Source: Shewanella polaris (GTDB lineage Bacteria; Pseudomonadota; Gammaproteobacteria; Enterobacterales; Shewanellaceae). Taken from it: a DNA stretch of 64,000 nt. Within the stretch, counting starts at the first letter, position 1. Each line of letters starts with the position of its first letter. Below the pieces are notes generated by a model. It saw only the letters and a list, made by a program, of their open reading frames with translations, did not search any database and had not been told where the DNA came from. Location of the stretch: NCBI RefSeq assembly GCF_006385555.1, contig NZ_CP041036.1, positions 558,001 to 622,000 on the forward strand, in the 5' to 3' direction. Positions 19,061 to 28,424 of the stretch are shown here, one piece after another. A program made the position numbers and the translations under genes.

Positions 19061-22000
19061 ATGCCAAGCTTGATTAGAATCGTGTTAATTAATACCCACC
19101 TACCGGGTGTGGTCGAACTGTTATTAAAGGGTCACACCAATATTTGTGGTACCAATGCGTCTGGTAAAACAACGTTACAACGATTGGTGCCCGTTTTTTA
19201 TGGCGAGTATCCTAGCCGCGTAGTGCCGTCAACACGTGACAGTTTCGAACGTTGGTATTTACCCCATGACTCCAGCTACATTATTTATGAGTATCAAAAA
19301 GACGATGGTTTGCTTTATCAAGCAGTGCTAGCGTCAGCAGGTGACGGTAAAGGGGTTAATTACCGTTTTATCGCCCGAGGTTTTGAACTAGAGCATTATA
19401 TTAAATCGCGTAATGGCGACACGATTATTTGCCATTCGATGGCCGAATTAGGCCGCGAAGTAAAACGTGATGGTATTGCTCATACCAATTTAATTAATAC
19501 CCGTGAATTTCGTGCGATCATTCAAAACGATCGCAGCTTATTAAACACAGGTAGCAATCGTAATGAGCTACGGACATACGCACGACAATTCTCATTATGC
19601 GACGGTGAACACTCCCTGCGTCATATTGAAAAGTTGGCAAAAGCGGTACATTCTAAAGAAGGCAAAATGGAAACGATCAAATCAATGATCGCGGCCATTT
19701 TAGAAGAGGATGGGGTTAACCCGCCAACGTCTAGACTGAACCCACAGCGGGTTGAAACTTGGATACGTGAGAGCCAATTAGTACAAGGCTTTGAGCAAAT
19801 ACGCCCCGAGTATGACAAGCTTGAACAAGAGTTTAATCAATTATTAAGTGCAGAATTACGTTTAGCCAGTTTGTCCCGTGGCTACCGAGACGATGAAACC
19901 CTCGAAGCCGAACGTCAAGATCGCAATCAAACGCTAGGCAAAGAGCTCAATCTTAAATTGCGCTTGCTTGATGATGAATGGAAAGACATTCGTGATGAAT
20001 TAAACCAAGAGTTATCTGCCGCCAAAGGTGATGTAGGCAAGTTTGAGTATGAACTTGATGCGATTGAAGACCAACATGCGGCTTTTTTAGATGCCGATAT
20101 TGAACAAGCTAAAGCGGATTTAGACAATTTACCCAATTGGCGTAGCGACGTTGAAAACCTTAACGAGCGTCACAAGCTACAAACCGAAAAGCATCAAGAT
20201 ATTGAGTCTGCTTTTAATGCCCGACGTAATAAAATTGCCGAACAGTTACATCGCGAACTCGAAACATTACATGCTGAACAGGACACTCAACGAGAAGCCC
20301 GTGACAAGCAGCGCGAGTTAGCTAACGACGATCTGGCTAAACTTGAGCAACAATGGCGCGATCAAACCGACGCAGGTAAAGCCAAGTTCAGCGAGCAAGA
20401 ATATCAACTTAAGTTAACGGCTGCCGAGCTTAAGCATCAAGTTGACGGTGTGACTTACACCGAAGATGAAAAAATGCGTTTGGCCATTTTCGATGAGCGC
20501 ATCAGCTTAGCCGACGAAGAGCAAGAAACCTGCAACCAAAAAGTGGAACGCTTAACCACAGAAGAGCGTAAACAACGAGCCAAACGCGACCAAGCTAATG
20601 AAGCACTGCGCATTGCCAGTATTCGTATTAACGAGCGTGAAAACACCAAAGAAGAACTGCATCATATGCTGTTTCCGCAGTCGCATACACTGTTGGAGTT
20701 TTTACGTAAAGAAGCACAAGGCTGGGAACAGTCATTTGGTAAGGTCATCGCTCCTGAGCTATTACACCGCAGTGATTTACACCCAAGTTTGGCTAAAGAC
20801 AGTAGCGAAGCTTTGTTTGGGGTGAATCTAGATTTAAATGCCATTGATGTGCCGGAATATGCTGCAACAGAGCAAGACTTGCGTATTCGTTTTGCTAAAG
20901 CGGAAGAGGCATTGAAAAGCGCCCAAGAAATGCATGCTGAAGCCGAAGATCAACTGGTGGCAATGAATAACGCCCTTGATGTGATTACCCGTGAGCTGAC
21001 ATTTGCGCGCACAGCCTATAAAAACAGCCGTGAAGATTTACGTCGCCTGTTTGATGAAAAACGCAGCGAACAACAAAAGATCAACCAAGCCGTAGCCGAT
21101 CGCAAAACCGAATCAGGCAAACGATTAGTACAGCTCGATAACGAACTAAAACAGCTTCATAACCAGCATCTTGAATGGCTTGTAGAACAAAAAGAGCAAG
21201 CACTTGAAGCACGCATGGACAAAAACGCTTACTGGCAAGAAGTGGTTGGCGCCATTGATAACCAATTAGGCCAAATTAAAGCCAATATAGAGCAGCGCCG
21301 ATTGACGGCTAAAACCGAACAAAAAGCCTGTGAAACTTGGTATAAAAACGAACTTAAATCTCGCGGTGTCGATGAAGGCACTATTTTGGCACTTAAAAAG
21401 CAAATACGCGATCTTGAAGCCAAAATTAGCCAAGCAGAACAACGTCGTAGTGATGTATTACGTTTTGATGATTGGTATCAACATACTTGGTTAACCCGTA
21501 AGCCAAAACTGCAAACTCAACTTGCTGAAGTCAAGCGTGCCGCATTAGAATTTGAGCAACAATTAAAAGCCAAAACAGCTGACATTAAACAGCGCCGCAC
21601 CACGTTAGAAACCGATCGTAAAGCCTGTGATGCCGCTCAAGTTGAGGCGTCAGAAAACCTCACTAAACTGCGCGCGGTAATGCGCAAACTCGCTGAGCTT
21701 AAATTACCACCTAATAACGACGAAGCCATTGGTGGTATAGGCGAGCGCCTGCGCCAAGGCGAAGACCTATTGCTAAAACGCGACTATTTAATGGGTTCCG
21801 TTAAGCAATATGTAGAGCACTTTGATTCGGTCATTGCCAGTAAATCAGGCTCGAGTTTAGCTGAGTTTTGGGAGCGCGCCCGTGATGAATCAAGCTTTGT
21901 TAGTGACAAAGGTATTCGCTTACTCGACTATCGCAAATTAGTGCCACAACTTGAACAACTACTGAATGTCATGGTGCCGCAATCGTTAATGGCTATTCGC

Positions 22001-22759
22001 GAACAAGGGCGTATTTTTGGTATTGATTTAACCGCGTTTTATGACGTGTTAACCGATATCGATCGCCGAATTGCCAGCCAAAGTGCTCGTATTACTCGCG
22101 AAGTAGGTGAGGAGTTATTCCTCGATGGCGTGTCTGAATCAGCAGTACGTATTCGGTCACGCATTAGTGAACTTGAGTTTTGGCCTGAGCTGGAAGTATT
22201 TGTAAAAGCCTTTAAAGCTTGGAAAGCCGACGGCTTTAGTCAACTCCCTGACGAGCATTACACCAATTCAATGCGCCGCGCCTTAGACATTATTGGTCGT
22301 GCAGCGTTAACCGGTGGCATTGCTAAATTGCTCGAAATTGAGCTACGGCTAAAAGAAGGTAATAGTGACTTAATTATTCGTACTGACCGTCAGCTAAACG
22401 AGTCATCTAGTCACGGAATGGCGTATTTGATTTTATGTAAATTCTTATTAGCATTTACTCGCTTATTACGCGGTAAGGCAGACGTGACTATTCATTGGCC
22501 AATCGATGAGTTGGGAACATTGCATCACACCAATGTGAAGAAGATTTTTGACGCCTGTGAAAATAATAACATTAGCGTATTAGGTGCTTTCCCTAACCCT
22601 GAATCAGAAGTGCTCAACCTGTTTGCTAACCGTTACATTATTAATAAACAAACTAAAAAGCTGCAAGTTGTGAAGCCCCAAGCCAATCCATTAGCGGCAC
22701 GTTTATCGCAACGTAACGCAAAAATAGCGAATGCAGAGACGACTAAGGAGCACATCTAA
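19061..22759 (+). CDS. JetC/MksB-like SMC ATPase (condensin / Wadjet core subunit)
   Basis: A 1232-residue SMC-like ATPase related to MukB, MksB and JetC. The N-terminal head has Walker A GTNASGKTT at residues 30-38. A very long charged Gln/Glu/Lys/Arg-rich coiled coil (about 245-1000) is broken by a hinge-like region near 520-620. The C-terminal head has a signature-like SSHGMAYLILCKFLL and Walker B IHWPIDELG near residue 1148. Family knowledge is that such proteins dimerise and extrude DNA loops, and in Wadjet they recognise small circular plasmids. ATG with AAGGA upstream. Its stop TAA overlaps the next ATG (TAATG), so it is translationally coupled. The subfamily (Wadjet or MksB condensin) is inferred from the operon. 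Confidence 0.88.
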   Translation: MPSLIRIVLINTHLPGVVELLLKGHTNICGTNASGKTTLQRLVPVFYGEYPSRVVPSTRDSFERWYLPHDSSYIIYEYQKDDGLLYQAVLASAGDGKGVNYRFIARGFELEHYIKSRNGDTIICHSMAELGREVKRDGIAHTNLINTREFRAIIQNDRSLLNTGSNRNELRTYARQFSLCDGEHSLRHIEKLAKAVHSKEGKMETIKSMIAAILEEDGVNPPTSRLNPQRVETWIRESQLVQGFEQIRPEYDKLEQEFNQLLSAELRLASLSRGYRDDETLEAERQDRNQTLGKELNLKLRLLDDEWKDIRDELNQELSAAKGDVGKFEYELDAIEDQHAAFLDADIEQAKADLDNLPNWRSDVENLNERHKLQTEKHQDIESAFNARRNKIAEQLHRELETLHAEQDTQREARDKQRELANDDLAKLEQQWRDQTDAGKAKFSEQEYQLKLTAAELKHQVDGVTYTEDEKMRLAIFDERISLADEEQETCNQKVERLTTEERKQRAKRDQANEALRIASIRINERENTKEELHHMLFPQSHTLLEFLRKEAQGWEQSFGKVIAPELLHRSDLHPSLAKDSSEALFGVNLDLNAIDVPEYAATEQDLRIRFAKAEEALKSAQEMHAEAEDQLVAMNNALDVITRELTFARTAYKNSREDLRRLFDEKRSEQQKINQAVADRKTESGKRLVQLDNELKQLHNQHLEWLVEQKEQALEARMDKNAYWQEVVGAIDNQLGQIKANIEQRRLTAKTEQKACETWYKNELKSRGVDEGTILALKKQIRDLEAKISQAEQRRSDVLRFDDWYQHTWLTRKPKLQTQLAEVKRAALEFEQQLKAKTADIKQRRTTLETDRKACDAAQVEASENLTKLRAVMRKLAELKLPPNNDEAIGGIGERLRQGEDLLLKRDYLMGSVKQYVEHFDSVIASKSGSSLAEFWERARDESSFVSDKGIRLLDYRKLVPQLEQLLNVMVPQSLMAIREQGRIFGIDLTAFYDVLTDIDRRIASQSARITREVGEELFLDGVSESAVRIRSRISELEFWPELEVFVKAFKAWKADGFSQLPDEHYTNSMRRALDIIGRAALTGGIAKLLEIELRLKEGNSDLIIRTDRQLNESSSHGMAYLILCKFLLAFTRLLRGKADVTIHWPIDELGTLHHTNVKKIFDACENNNISVLGAFPNPESEVLNLFANRYIINKQTKKLQVVKPQANPLAARLSQRNAKIANAETTKEHI

Positions 22760-23412
22760 TGTCAGGCGAAAATGAAACAACCTTAGTGGGTACCAGTGCG
22801 TTAATAGAGCAATTGCTTCGCGGTGAGTTTATTTGCCGAGTCACCAATGAAGATGGCTGGCGCGCGCTGAAAAATAACAGCACTCGTGACCGAGTAGAAA
22901 GCTACTTAAATCAAATTAACCGCACATTGGCCAGCGCCGGTGAAGGTGAAGTGTTTTTTTGTGGTTACTTACAATTGGGTGATGCAGAGCGCAAAGTGAT
23001 TTCATCGCAGTTTAAAGACATTTGTTCGGCGCTTATTCCGCTGGTGGAATGGTTGGTACTGGTACAAGAAGCTAGCGGCCAAGATGCACCATTAAGCGAA
23101 GGCGCACCCATTCGTTTAACCGATTTACAAGCGCGTATTGAAGACACTCCAGCGTTTAGAGAGCAATTGGCTAAGTTGAGCCAATATCGTTTATTTGGCT
23201 CAACAAGTAGTAATGTCGACGGCCAAATTAAATTAGTCTTTAAACGTTTGGTTGAACTGGGCTACCTAAGCAAACCTAACAGTGAAAAACAGATTTATAT
23301 TGCTACCGGTAAGCTTGATTATTTATATGAAGTGATCCGTTTTATTGATGAAACTGAAGGCTTAAGCCTTGAGGCACAGGCAGAAACGGCGACTCAAAGG
23401 GATCTGATATGA
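22759..23412 (+). CDS. JetB/MksE-like condensin accessory subunit
   Basis: A 217-residue protein read as the KITE-type winged-helix subunit of the condensin complex. Its size, its position between the ATPase and the kleisin, and winged-helix-like segments (ALIEQLLRGEFICRVTNEDGW, and VFKRLVELGYLSKP toward the C-terminus) support this. MksE/JetB proteins bind the kleisin and DNA. It overlaps the previous stop by one base and the next start by four (ATGA). Assignment rests on context as much as on sequence. An unrelated accessory protein is less likely. Confidence 0.78.
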   Translation: MSGENETTLVGTSALIEQLLRGEFICRVTNEDGWRALKNNSTRDRVESYLNQINRTLASAGEGEVFFCGYLQLGDAERKVISSQFKDICSALIPLVEWLVLVQEASGQDAPLSEGAPIRLTDLQARIEDTPAFREQLAKLSQYRLFGSTSSNVDGQIKLVFKRLVELGYLSKPNSEKQIYIATGKLDYLYEVIRFIDETEGLSLEAQAETATQRDLI

Positions 23413-24629
23413 GCAGCAACTTACACCAAGCTGGGGTAAAACTGCTCAAACAACTCGGGCGGCATGCTGATGTCATCATGGATGCGTATTTGGCTGGATC
23501 GATTAGTGACTCAACCCATGATGCTGGCGTAATCGAAAAACTGAAAAAAAGTGGCATTTTATGGCGTCCAGAACCTGATCAAGAATTGCGCTTAAAGCGT
23601 TCAGTAAGGGCGTTACTTGAAGAGGCGTTAAGTGATGAGCGTAATCGTCAAATCGACTCGAATGTAGGCTCATCCCTTGCCACCATTAAAACCCTTGCTG
23701 ATCATTACAAAGAAGCGCGTCATAATGTTGATTACAGCGCCGCTGAAGCCTATTTGGCCGACTTGAATGAGCATGTCTACAGTTTTACTGACAGTTTGCG
23801 TTATTCGATTAGGGTATTGTGGAGCCGGATTAATAACGAGTTTGGTTATGTGGGAACCATTAGTGCCAAAATTCGCGAGAATGAATTAGCCCAAAGCCAA
23901 GTATCGGATCTACTCAACGGTTTAGAGATGTTCCAATTTAGTGAGCTTGGTGAAATTGCGGGAGACATTCGTGAATTGCGCCGACTGTTAATGACCAGTC
24001 TGCAAGAAACCTTAAGTCAGTGCACCCAAGAGTTAAGTATTGTTCAGGGCCGGTTATATGAATTACTGGGCCGATTTAGACAAATACAAGGACGCACACG
24101 ATTACTGAAAGGCTGGTTATTACACACTGACATGCATCCTGATTACCAACCCGAAAATCATGTTGGTCATAAAGTGGTACCGAGTTTATTTAACTCTGCA
24201 GAGGCCTTATTAGCACCCGCAAATGTTGATGTGAGTAATCCTCATCATGAGTTAGCGTTAATGAGCATAGTCGCGCAGGTGAAAGCTATTAGTCGTGATG
24301 CTACACCGGTGGTAACTCGTGATCAAAATGTCACCTTTGAAATGGGCGATACTGAAGATTTTGATATCCCAGAAAACCCACTCAAAATAGCAGTTGATGA
24401 ATATTTCTGCGAAGTGATTGATTCTGGTTTACGCCAATCGGCACTGAGTTATTTAACTGAGAAACAACTGCAGTGGGATGCTGAAAGTTGGCTTTATCAG
24501 GTGATTGGTGGCTATGAAGGGTTAGCTGATGAGCATAAAAATTACTTTGAGCTAGAACCGATTGGTAAACCTGATCCTGTCTATAACGGTAACTTTATTA
24601 TTCATGATGTTGAGTTATGGCTAGCTTAA
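23409..24629 (+). CDS. JetA/MksF-like kleisin subunit
   Basis: A 406-residue protein whose layout fits a MukF/MksF-type kleisin. An N-terminal winged helix (about 5-75, with GVIEKLKKSGILWRP and the basic LRLKRSVRALLEEAL) is followed by a helical middle region (about 100-240) and a C-terminal winged-helix-like end (DEYFCEVIDSGLRQSALSYL, ending in HDVELWLA). Kleisins bridge the ATPase heads of an SMC dimer. Homologues can carry unrelated automatic product names. The start overlaps the MksE-like stop, and its own end overlaps the next gene by 13 bases, so strict co-expression is expected. Confidence 0.78.
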   Translation: MSSNLHQAGVKLLKQLGRHADVIMDAYLAGSISDSTHDAGVIEKLKKSGILWRPEPDQELRLKRSVRALLEEALSDERNRQIDSNVGSSLATIKTLADHYKEARHNVDYSAAEAYLADLNEHVYSFTDSLRYSIRVLWSRINNEFGYVGTISAKIRENELAQSQVSDLLNGLEMFQFSELGEIAGDIRELRRLLMTSLQETLSQCTQELSIVQGRLYELLGRFRQIQGRTRLLKGWLLHTDMHPDYQPENHVGHKVVPSLFNSAEALLAPANVDVSNPHHELALMSIVAQVKAISRDATPVVTRDQNVTFEMGDTEDFDIPENPLKIAVDEYFCEVIDSGLRQSALSYLTEKQLQWDAESWLYQVIGGYEGLADEHKNYFELEPIGKPDPVYNGNFIIHDVELWLA

Positions 24630-25591
24630 CCAAAAGCCAGTTACAGGTTATCGCTCGTGCGGCAGAACAACGTTTGCCGCGAGTATCTTTTAATGCCAGT
24701 TGGAAAAAATTGTATCGTTTATGGGATATCGGTGAGCCGGATGGCGCGGAGAAATACCTTTATTTAACCAGTAACGATTATGTTTTACTGCGTAATATGG
24801 CTCAAGTTGATTCGGGCTTGGATATTCTGGCACTCGACTTTGATGTGTCTCGCCAACAAATGTCGCAGCTCAGCGCCAATGAGAAATATGCGAATATCAG
24901 CCCAGAAGCTGATTATGTATTAATTAAATTGGTGCCTAGCGTATCTCAAAGCCTAGTGACTGGCTTAGTGGCCGATTTAGTCTCGGTGCATCACTGTTCA
25001 TTACGGTTAAAGGTCGACAATGCGCTTGCGCTTTGTCAGCAACTCAATGTCGCTAATCTCGTCGTGGTCGAAAACCTCGACAGTTTTGATAACTTTTTTG
25101 ATTATGTATTTGCAACCGATTTGCAGGCCATTATCAATAATTGTGTGGTGTTGTACCGCGGTAGTCATGATCATTCACCCGCAGGTCGAAAGCGTTTTCT
25201 ACACCAACTTAGCTCATCTGCGATAAATATCATTGGTTTTACTGACCTTGATCCCGCTGGGCTGATGATTGCCAATACGCTTGAGTCTTGCCACAGCATG
25301 CTTGTGCCGACGTTGGCACTGGAATCGCCTGAAAAGTTATTAGCGATAACGCAAATAAATTCAACGGCTGACTTTCATAAACAACACAAGCAATGGGCTT
25401 ATCTTAATCGATTATTGTTTCAGTCTGCATCGACATTGTCTGCGAGTCAGCAATCGAGCTCGTCATCTACAATATATTGTCCGCAATGGTTAACGTTAGT
25501 TCACTGGCTTGGGCGTAATAATGTCAGTATTAAGCAGCAGCATATGTTGGCTAACTCTTTACCACTCAGTTTGTTAAATATTCGCCAGTAG
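24617..25591 (+). CDS. JetD/MksG-like Toprim nuclease subunit
   Basis: A 324-residue protein with the Toprim signature in its second half. A conserved Glu lies in VVVENLDSFDNF (near residue 152) and the DxD pair in GFTDLDPAGLM (D210, D212). In Wadjet systems JetD is the Toprim nuclease that cleaves plasmid DNA captured by the SMC complex, and the same gene is called MksG in Pseudomonas and Corynebacterium. The N-terminal 100 residues (SLTKSQLQVIARAAEQRLPR, YLYLTSNDYVLLRN) are probably a DNA- or complex-binding arm. It is the last gene of the overlapping operon. The presence of this gene is the main reason to favour plasmid defence over a plain condensin. Confidence 0.82.
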   Translation: MASLTKSQLQVIARAAEQRLPRVSFNASWKKLYRLWDIGEPDGAEKYLYLTSNDYVLLRNMAQVDSGLDILALDFDVSRQQMSQLSANEKYANISPEADYVLIKLVPSVSQSLVTGLVADLVSVHHCSLRLKVDNALALCQQLNVANLVVVENLDSFDNFFDYVFATDLQAIINNCVVLYRGSHDHSPAGRKRFLHQLSSSAINIIGFTDLDPAGLMIANTLESCHSMLVPTLALESPEKLLAITQINSTADFHKQHKQWAYLNRLLFQSASTLSASQQSSSSSTIYCPQWLTLVHWLGRNNVSIKQQHMLANSLPLSLLNIRQ

Positions 25592-25872
25592 TTCTTTACT
25601 CGCCACCTAATTCCGTTGCATGCATTTTGAGTCACTCTATTGACCAAACAATTCCAATCTTAAGAATTAAAAAACGGTTTAACCTTTTGTTATATATTGT
25701 TTTTATATTCACTAAAAACTAAGCGATTATTTAGTAACCATTTTTGTTAATAAGATGATTGAAATATGTTGCGCTATGTCTCAGTATTTCAACGATCGAA
25801 AAGTATAAACACCAGGATTGGTATAACAATAATCAGCAACAGAAGTTGCCATTTCGAATGGGAAATTAGTAC

Positions 25873-27132
25873 ATGACAAAATCACTTTCAGCACGGATCT
25901 TTATCGGTCTATTTTTGGGCGTTCTACTGGGCAGTCTTGTCCAGTTTGCACTCGCCGACAATGCCTTTTTTGGCGGAACATTAGTGACCTTTGCAAGTGG
26001 CATTGGCACCATGTTTGTTAATATGATCATGATGCTTGTAGTACCTTTGGTGTTCGTCAGCATTGTTTGTGGTGTGTGTGAGTTACAAGATTTAAAAAGC
26101 TTTGGTCGTTTAGGCGGTAAAACTTTTGGCTTTTATATTATTAATACCATGGTGGCGATCACAGCAGCCTTTGCTGTTGCAATGGTGTTTGAGCCTGGTA
26201 AAGGCGTGGATATGTCGAGCAGTGGTTCACTGGATATTACCGCCACAGAATTACCCGACTTAATGTCGTTAATTGTTAGCATTGTGCCCAATAATCCATT
26301 TTCCGCTTTTACCTCTGGCAATATGTTACAAGTGATTTTTATGGCGCTGCTAATGGGCGGGGTAATGAAATCAATGGGTGCCTCGGTTGAAGGTGCAGTT
26401 AAAGGTTTTCAAACAGCCAATAAAATCATGATGCGTTTAATTTCAGTGGTTATGAGCCTAGCGCCTTACGGTGTGTTTGCATTAATGTTTAAACTAGGTG
26501 CAACCTTAGAGCCTGAGATTTTTGTTAGTGTGGTTGAATATTTAGTGCTTATTTTGGCATTATTGTTAATTTGGATTTTTATCGTATACCCATATTCTGT
26601 CAGCTTATTTACCCCCATTTCAGCGAAAACCTTTCGCGACAAAACCCAAGAGCAAATTTTATTCTCGCTATCAACAGCCAGTTCTAATGCCACCATCCCA
26701 GTCACAATGCGCACATTAACCGACAAGCTTGGTGTGAGTAAAGCGGTTGCCGGTTTTGGTGTGCCACTAGGCGCGACCATGAATATGGGCGGAGTATCGA
26801 TTTATATTACTATCGCTATTTTCTTTGTTGCCAACGCCTTTGGTATGCCAATCAGCAATGATCAAATCCCATCGTTATTATTCAGTGTGTTTTTACTGTC
26901 AGTGGGCGCAGGTGGTGTACCTGGCGGTGGAATGGTGATGATTGGCGTATTGATTTATCAATTAGGATTACCTGTCGAGGCGTTTGTTATTGTTGCTGCA
27001 TTAGACCGTATTATCGATATGGTATTAACGTCATGTAACGTAGTGGGTGACACCGCGGTATTAACCATTGTCGATCAAACGGAACAAGCACATCAATTAA
27101 ACAATAAAAAATCTGTTACTGATAATGAATAG
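25873..27132 (+). CDS. Dicarboxylate/amino acid:cation symporter (DAACS family)
   Basis: An inner-membrane transporter of 419 aa related to GltP/GltT and DctA. It moves glutamate, aspartate or C4-dicarboxylates with sodium or protons. The family signatures are visible: serine-rich hairpin FSLSTASSNATIPVTMRTL, NMGG in GATMNMGGVSIYI, the second hairpin VGAGGVPGGGMVM, and D-R-I-I-D-M toward the end with SCNVVGDTA in the last core helix. About eight membrane helices are expected. The NMGG (rather than NMDG) variant leaves the substrate uncertain. It is monocistronic and followed by a bidirectional terminator. Confidence 0.92.
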   Translation: MTKSLSARIFIGLFLGVLLGSLVQFALADNAFFGGTLVTFASGIGTMFVNMIMMLVVPLVFVSIVCGVCELQDLKSFGRLGGKTFGFYIINTMVAITAAFAVAMVFEPGKGVDMSSSGSLDITATELPDLMSLIVSIVPNNPFSAFTSGNMLQVIFMALLMGGVMKSMGASVEGAVKGFQTANKIMMRLISVVMSLAPYGVFALMFKLGATLEPEIFVSVVEYLVLILALLLIWIFIVYPYSVSLFTPISAKTFRDKTQEQILFSLSTASSNATIPVTMRTLTDKLGVSKAVAGFGVPLGATMNMGGVSIYITIAIFFVANAFGMPISNDQIPSLLFSVFLLSVGAGGVPGGGMVMIGVLIYQLGLPVEAFVIVAALDRIIDMVLTSCNVVGDTAVLTIVDQTEQAHQLNNKKSVTDNE

Positions 27133-27157
27133 TATGATGATGTAATCTATGGTGATG

Positions 27158-27193
27158 AAAAGCAGTTCAATGATGGCCATTGAACTGCTTTTT
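27158..27193. terminator. Bidirectional terminator between convergent genes
   Basis: A perfect 15-bp stem, AAAAGCAGTTCAATG/CATTGAACTGCTTTT, with loop ATGGC. It separates the symporter gene from convergent fbp. Confidence 0.95.
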
Positions 27194-27258
27194 ACGTTAA
27201 GGGCTAAAGTGTATATGTAGATTGTTTGACAAGCGTTGTTACCCTTAACAGAGGCCTG

Positions 27259-28251
27259 TTAGTCAATTGATGGCTCTTCGCTGTAATCAATACCGTGATA
27301 GCTCAAGCAGGTGTCAACTTCATTAGTACTGCCTAAAATCACTGCCACACGCTGGTGGATTGCTGTTGGCTGAATATCTAATATTGTTTCATAACCTGTA
27401 GAGGCTTTACCGCCCGCTTGCTCAACGAGTAATGCCATTGGGTTTGCTTCGTACATCAGGCGCAATTTGAATGGTTTGTTTGGATTTTTATTATCTGTTG
27501 GATAAGTAAAAATACCACCGCGACATAATACACGATGCACATCGCCCACCATTGCAGCAATCCAGCGCATATTAAATGATTGCTCGCGTGGACCGATGTC
27601 ACCGAGTAGCAAATCACCAATGTAAGTTTGCATTGGTGCTTCCCAAAAGCGCTGGTTTGACATGTTGATAGCAAATTCTGCTGTGTCTGGAGTGATCTGA
27701 ACGTTATCGTCGGTCAGTAAAAACTCTTGGCTGTCTGGATCCAGGGTATAAAACTGAGTGCCTTTGCCTGTGGTTAACGCCATCATGGTTGATGGGCCAT
27801 ACAGTACATAACCGGCCGCGACTTGTTTGCGGCCTGCTTGTAAAAAGCTTTGCTCGTTTAACTCACCTGCAGGAGCTGGTAACACAGAAAAAATAGTGCC
27901 AACTAAAGAGTTAATATCAATGTTTGAAGAACCATCTAAAGGATCAAAGCACACTAGGTACTCACCTTGGGCATTCACTTCAACCACGTAATCTTCTTCT
28001 TCTGATGCTAAACCTCGGACATGGCCGTCGGCTTTAAGCGCATCTTTAAGCATGTCATTGGTGATCACATCCAGTTTTTTCTGGGTTTCGCCTTGCACAT
28101 TTTCATGTTCAGTCGCACCTAAAACACCTGCTAATGCACCGTGACGAACGGCGCCGCTAATGGCTTTTGATGTGTCAGCTAAGGTTAACAGTAATGTTGT
28201 TAAAGACGCATTTACGGCTTGTGCGCTAAGGGTTTGTGCCAAAGTCTGCAT
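27259..28251 (-). CDS. fbp: Fbp, class I fructose-1,6-bisphosphatase
   Basis: A gluconeogenic phosphatase converting fructose-1,6-bisphosphate to fructose-6-phosphate in the cytosol. The metal and phosphate motif [14 protein letters not shown], the EEDY acidic segment, the catalytic-loop region and the C-terminal [20 protein letters not shown] segment all match class I enzymes. The start ATG at 28251 has TAGGAA six bases upstream and gives 330 aa, the family length. An in-frame ATG at 28299 would add a Ser/Thr-rich extension foreign to the family. It is divergently arranged with the peptidase gene, sharing a 170-base promoter region. Confidence 0.96.
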   Translation of the reverse strand: MQTLAQTLSAQAVNASLTTLLLTLADTSKAISGAVRHGALAGVLGATEHENVQGETQKKLDVITNDMLKDALKADGHVRGLASEEEDYVVEVNAQGEYLVCFDPLDGSSNIDINSLVGTIFSVLPAPAGELNEQSFLQAGRKQVAAGYVLYGPSTMMALTTGKGTQFYTLDPDSQEFLLTDDNVQITPDTAEFAINMSNQRFWEAPMQTYIGDLLLGDIGPREQSFNMRWIAAMVGDVHRVLCRGGIFTYPTDNKNPNKPFKLRLMYEANPMALLVEQAGGKASTGYETILDIQPTAIHQRVAVILGSTNEVDTCLSYHGIDYSEEPSID

Positions 28252-28424
28252 GATTTTTCCTATGAGATTTTGCGAGGTTGAGGTTAAGGTCGATGTCATT
28301 AATTCTTATGTATAAATCATACCCCACAATGAAGCTAATTTCAGCGATTGTTATCTTGGGTTTTGGTTTTGCTACAAATTAAGGCAAAATGTGGGCGGAT
28401 TGAATTGCCCAAGGATTAATAATA

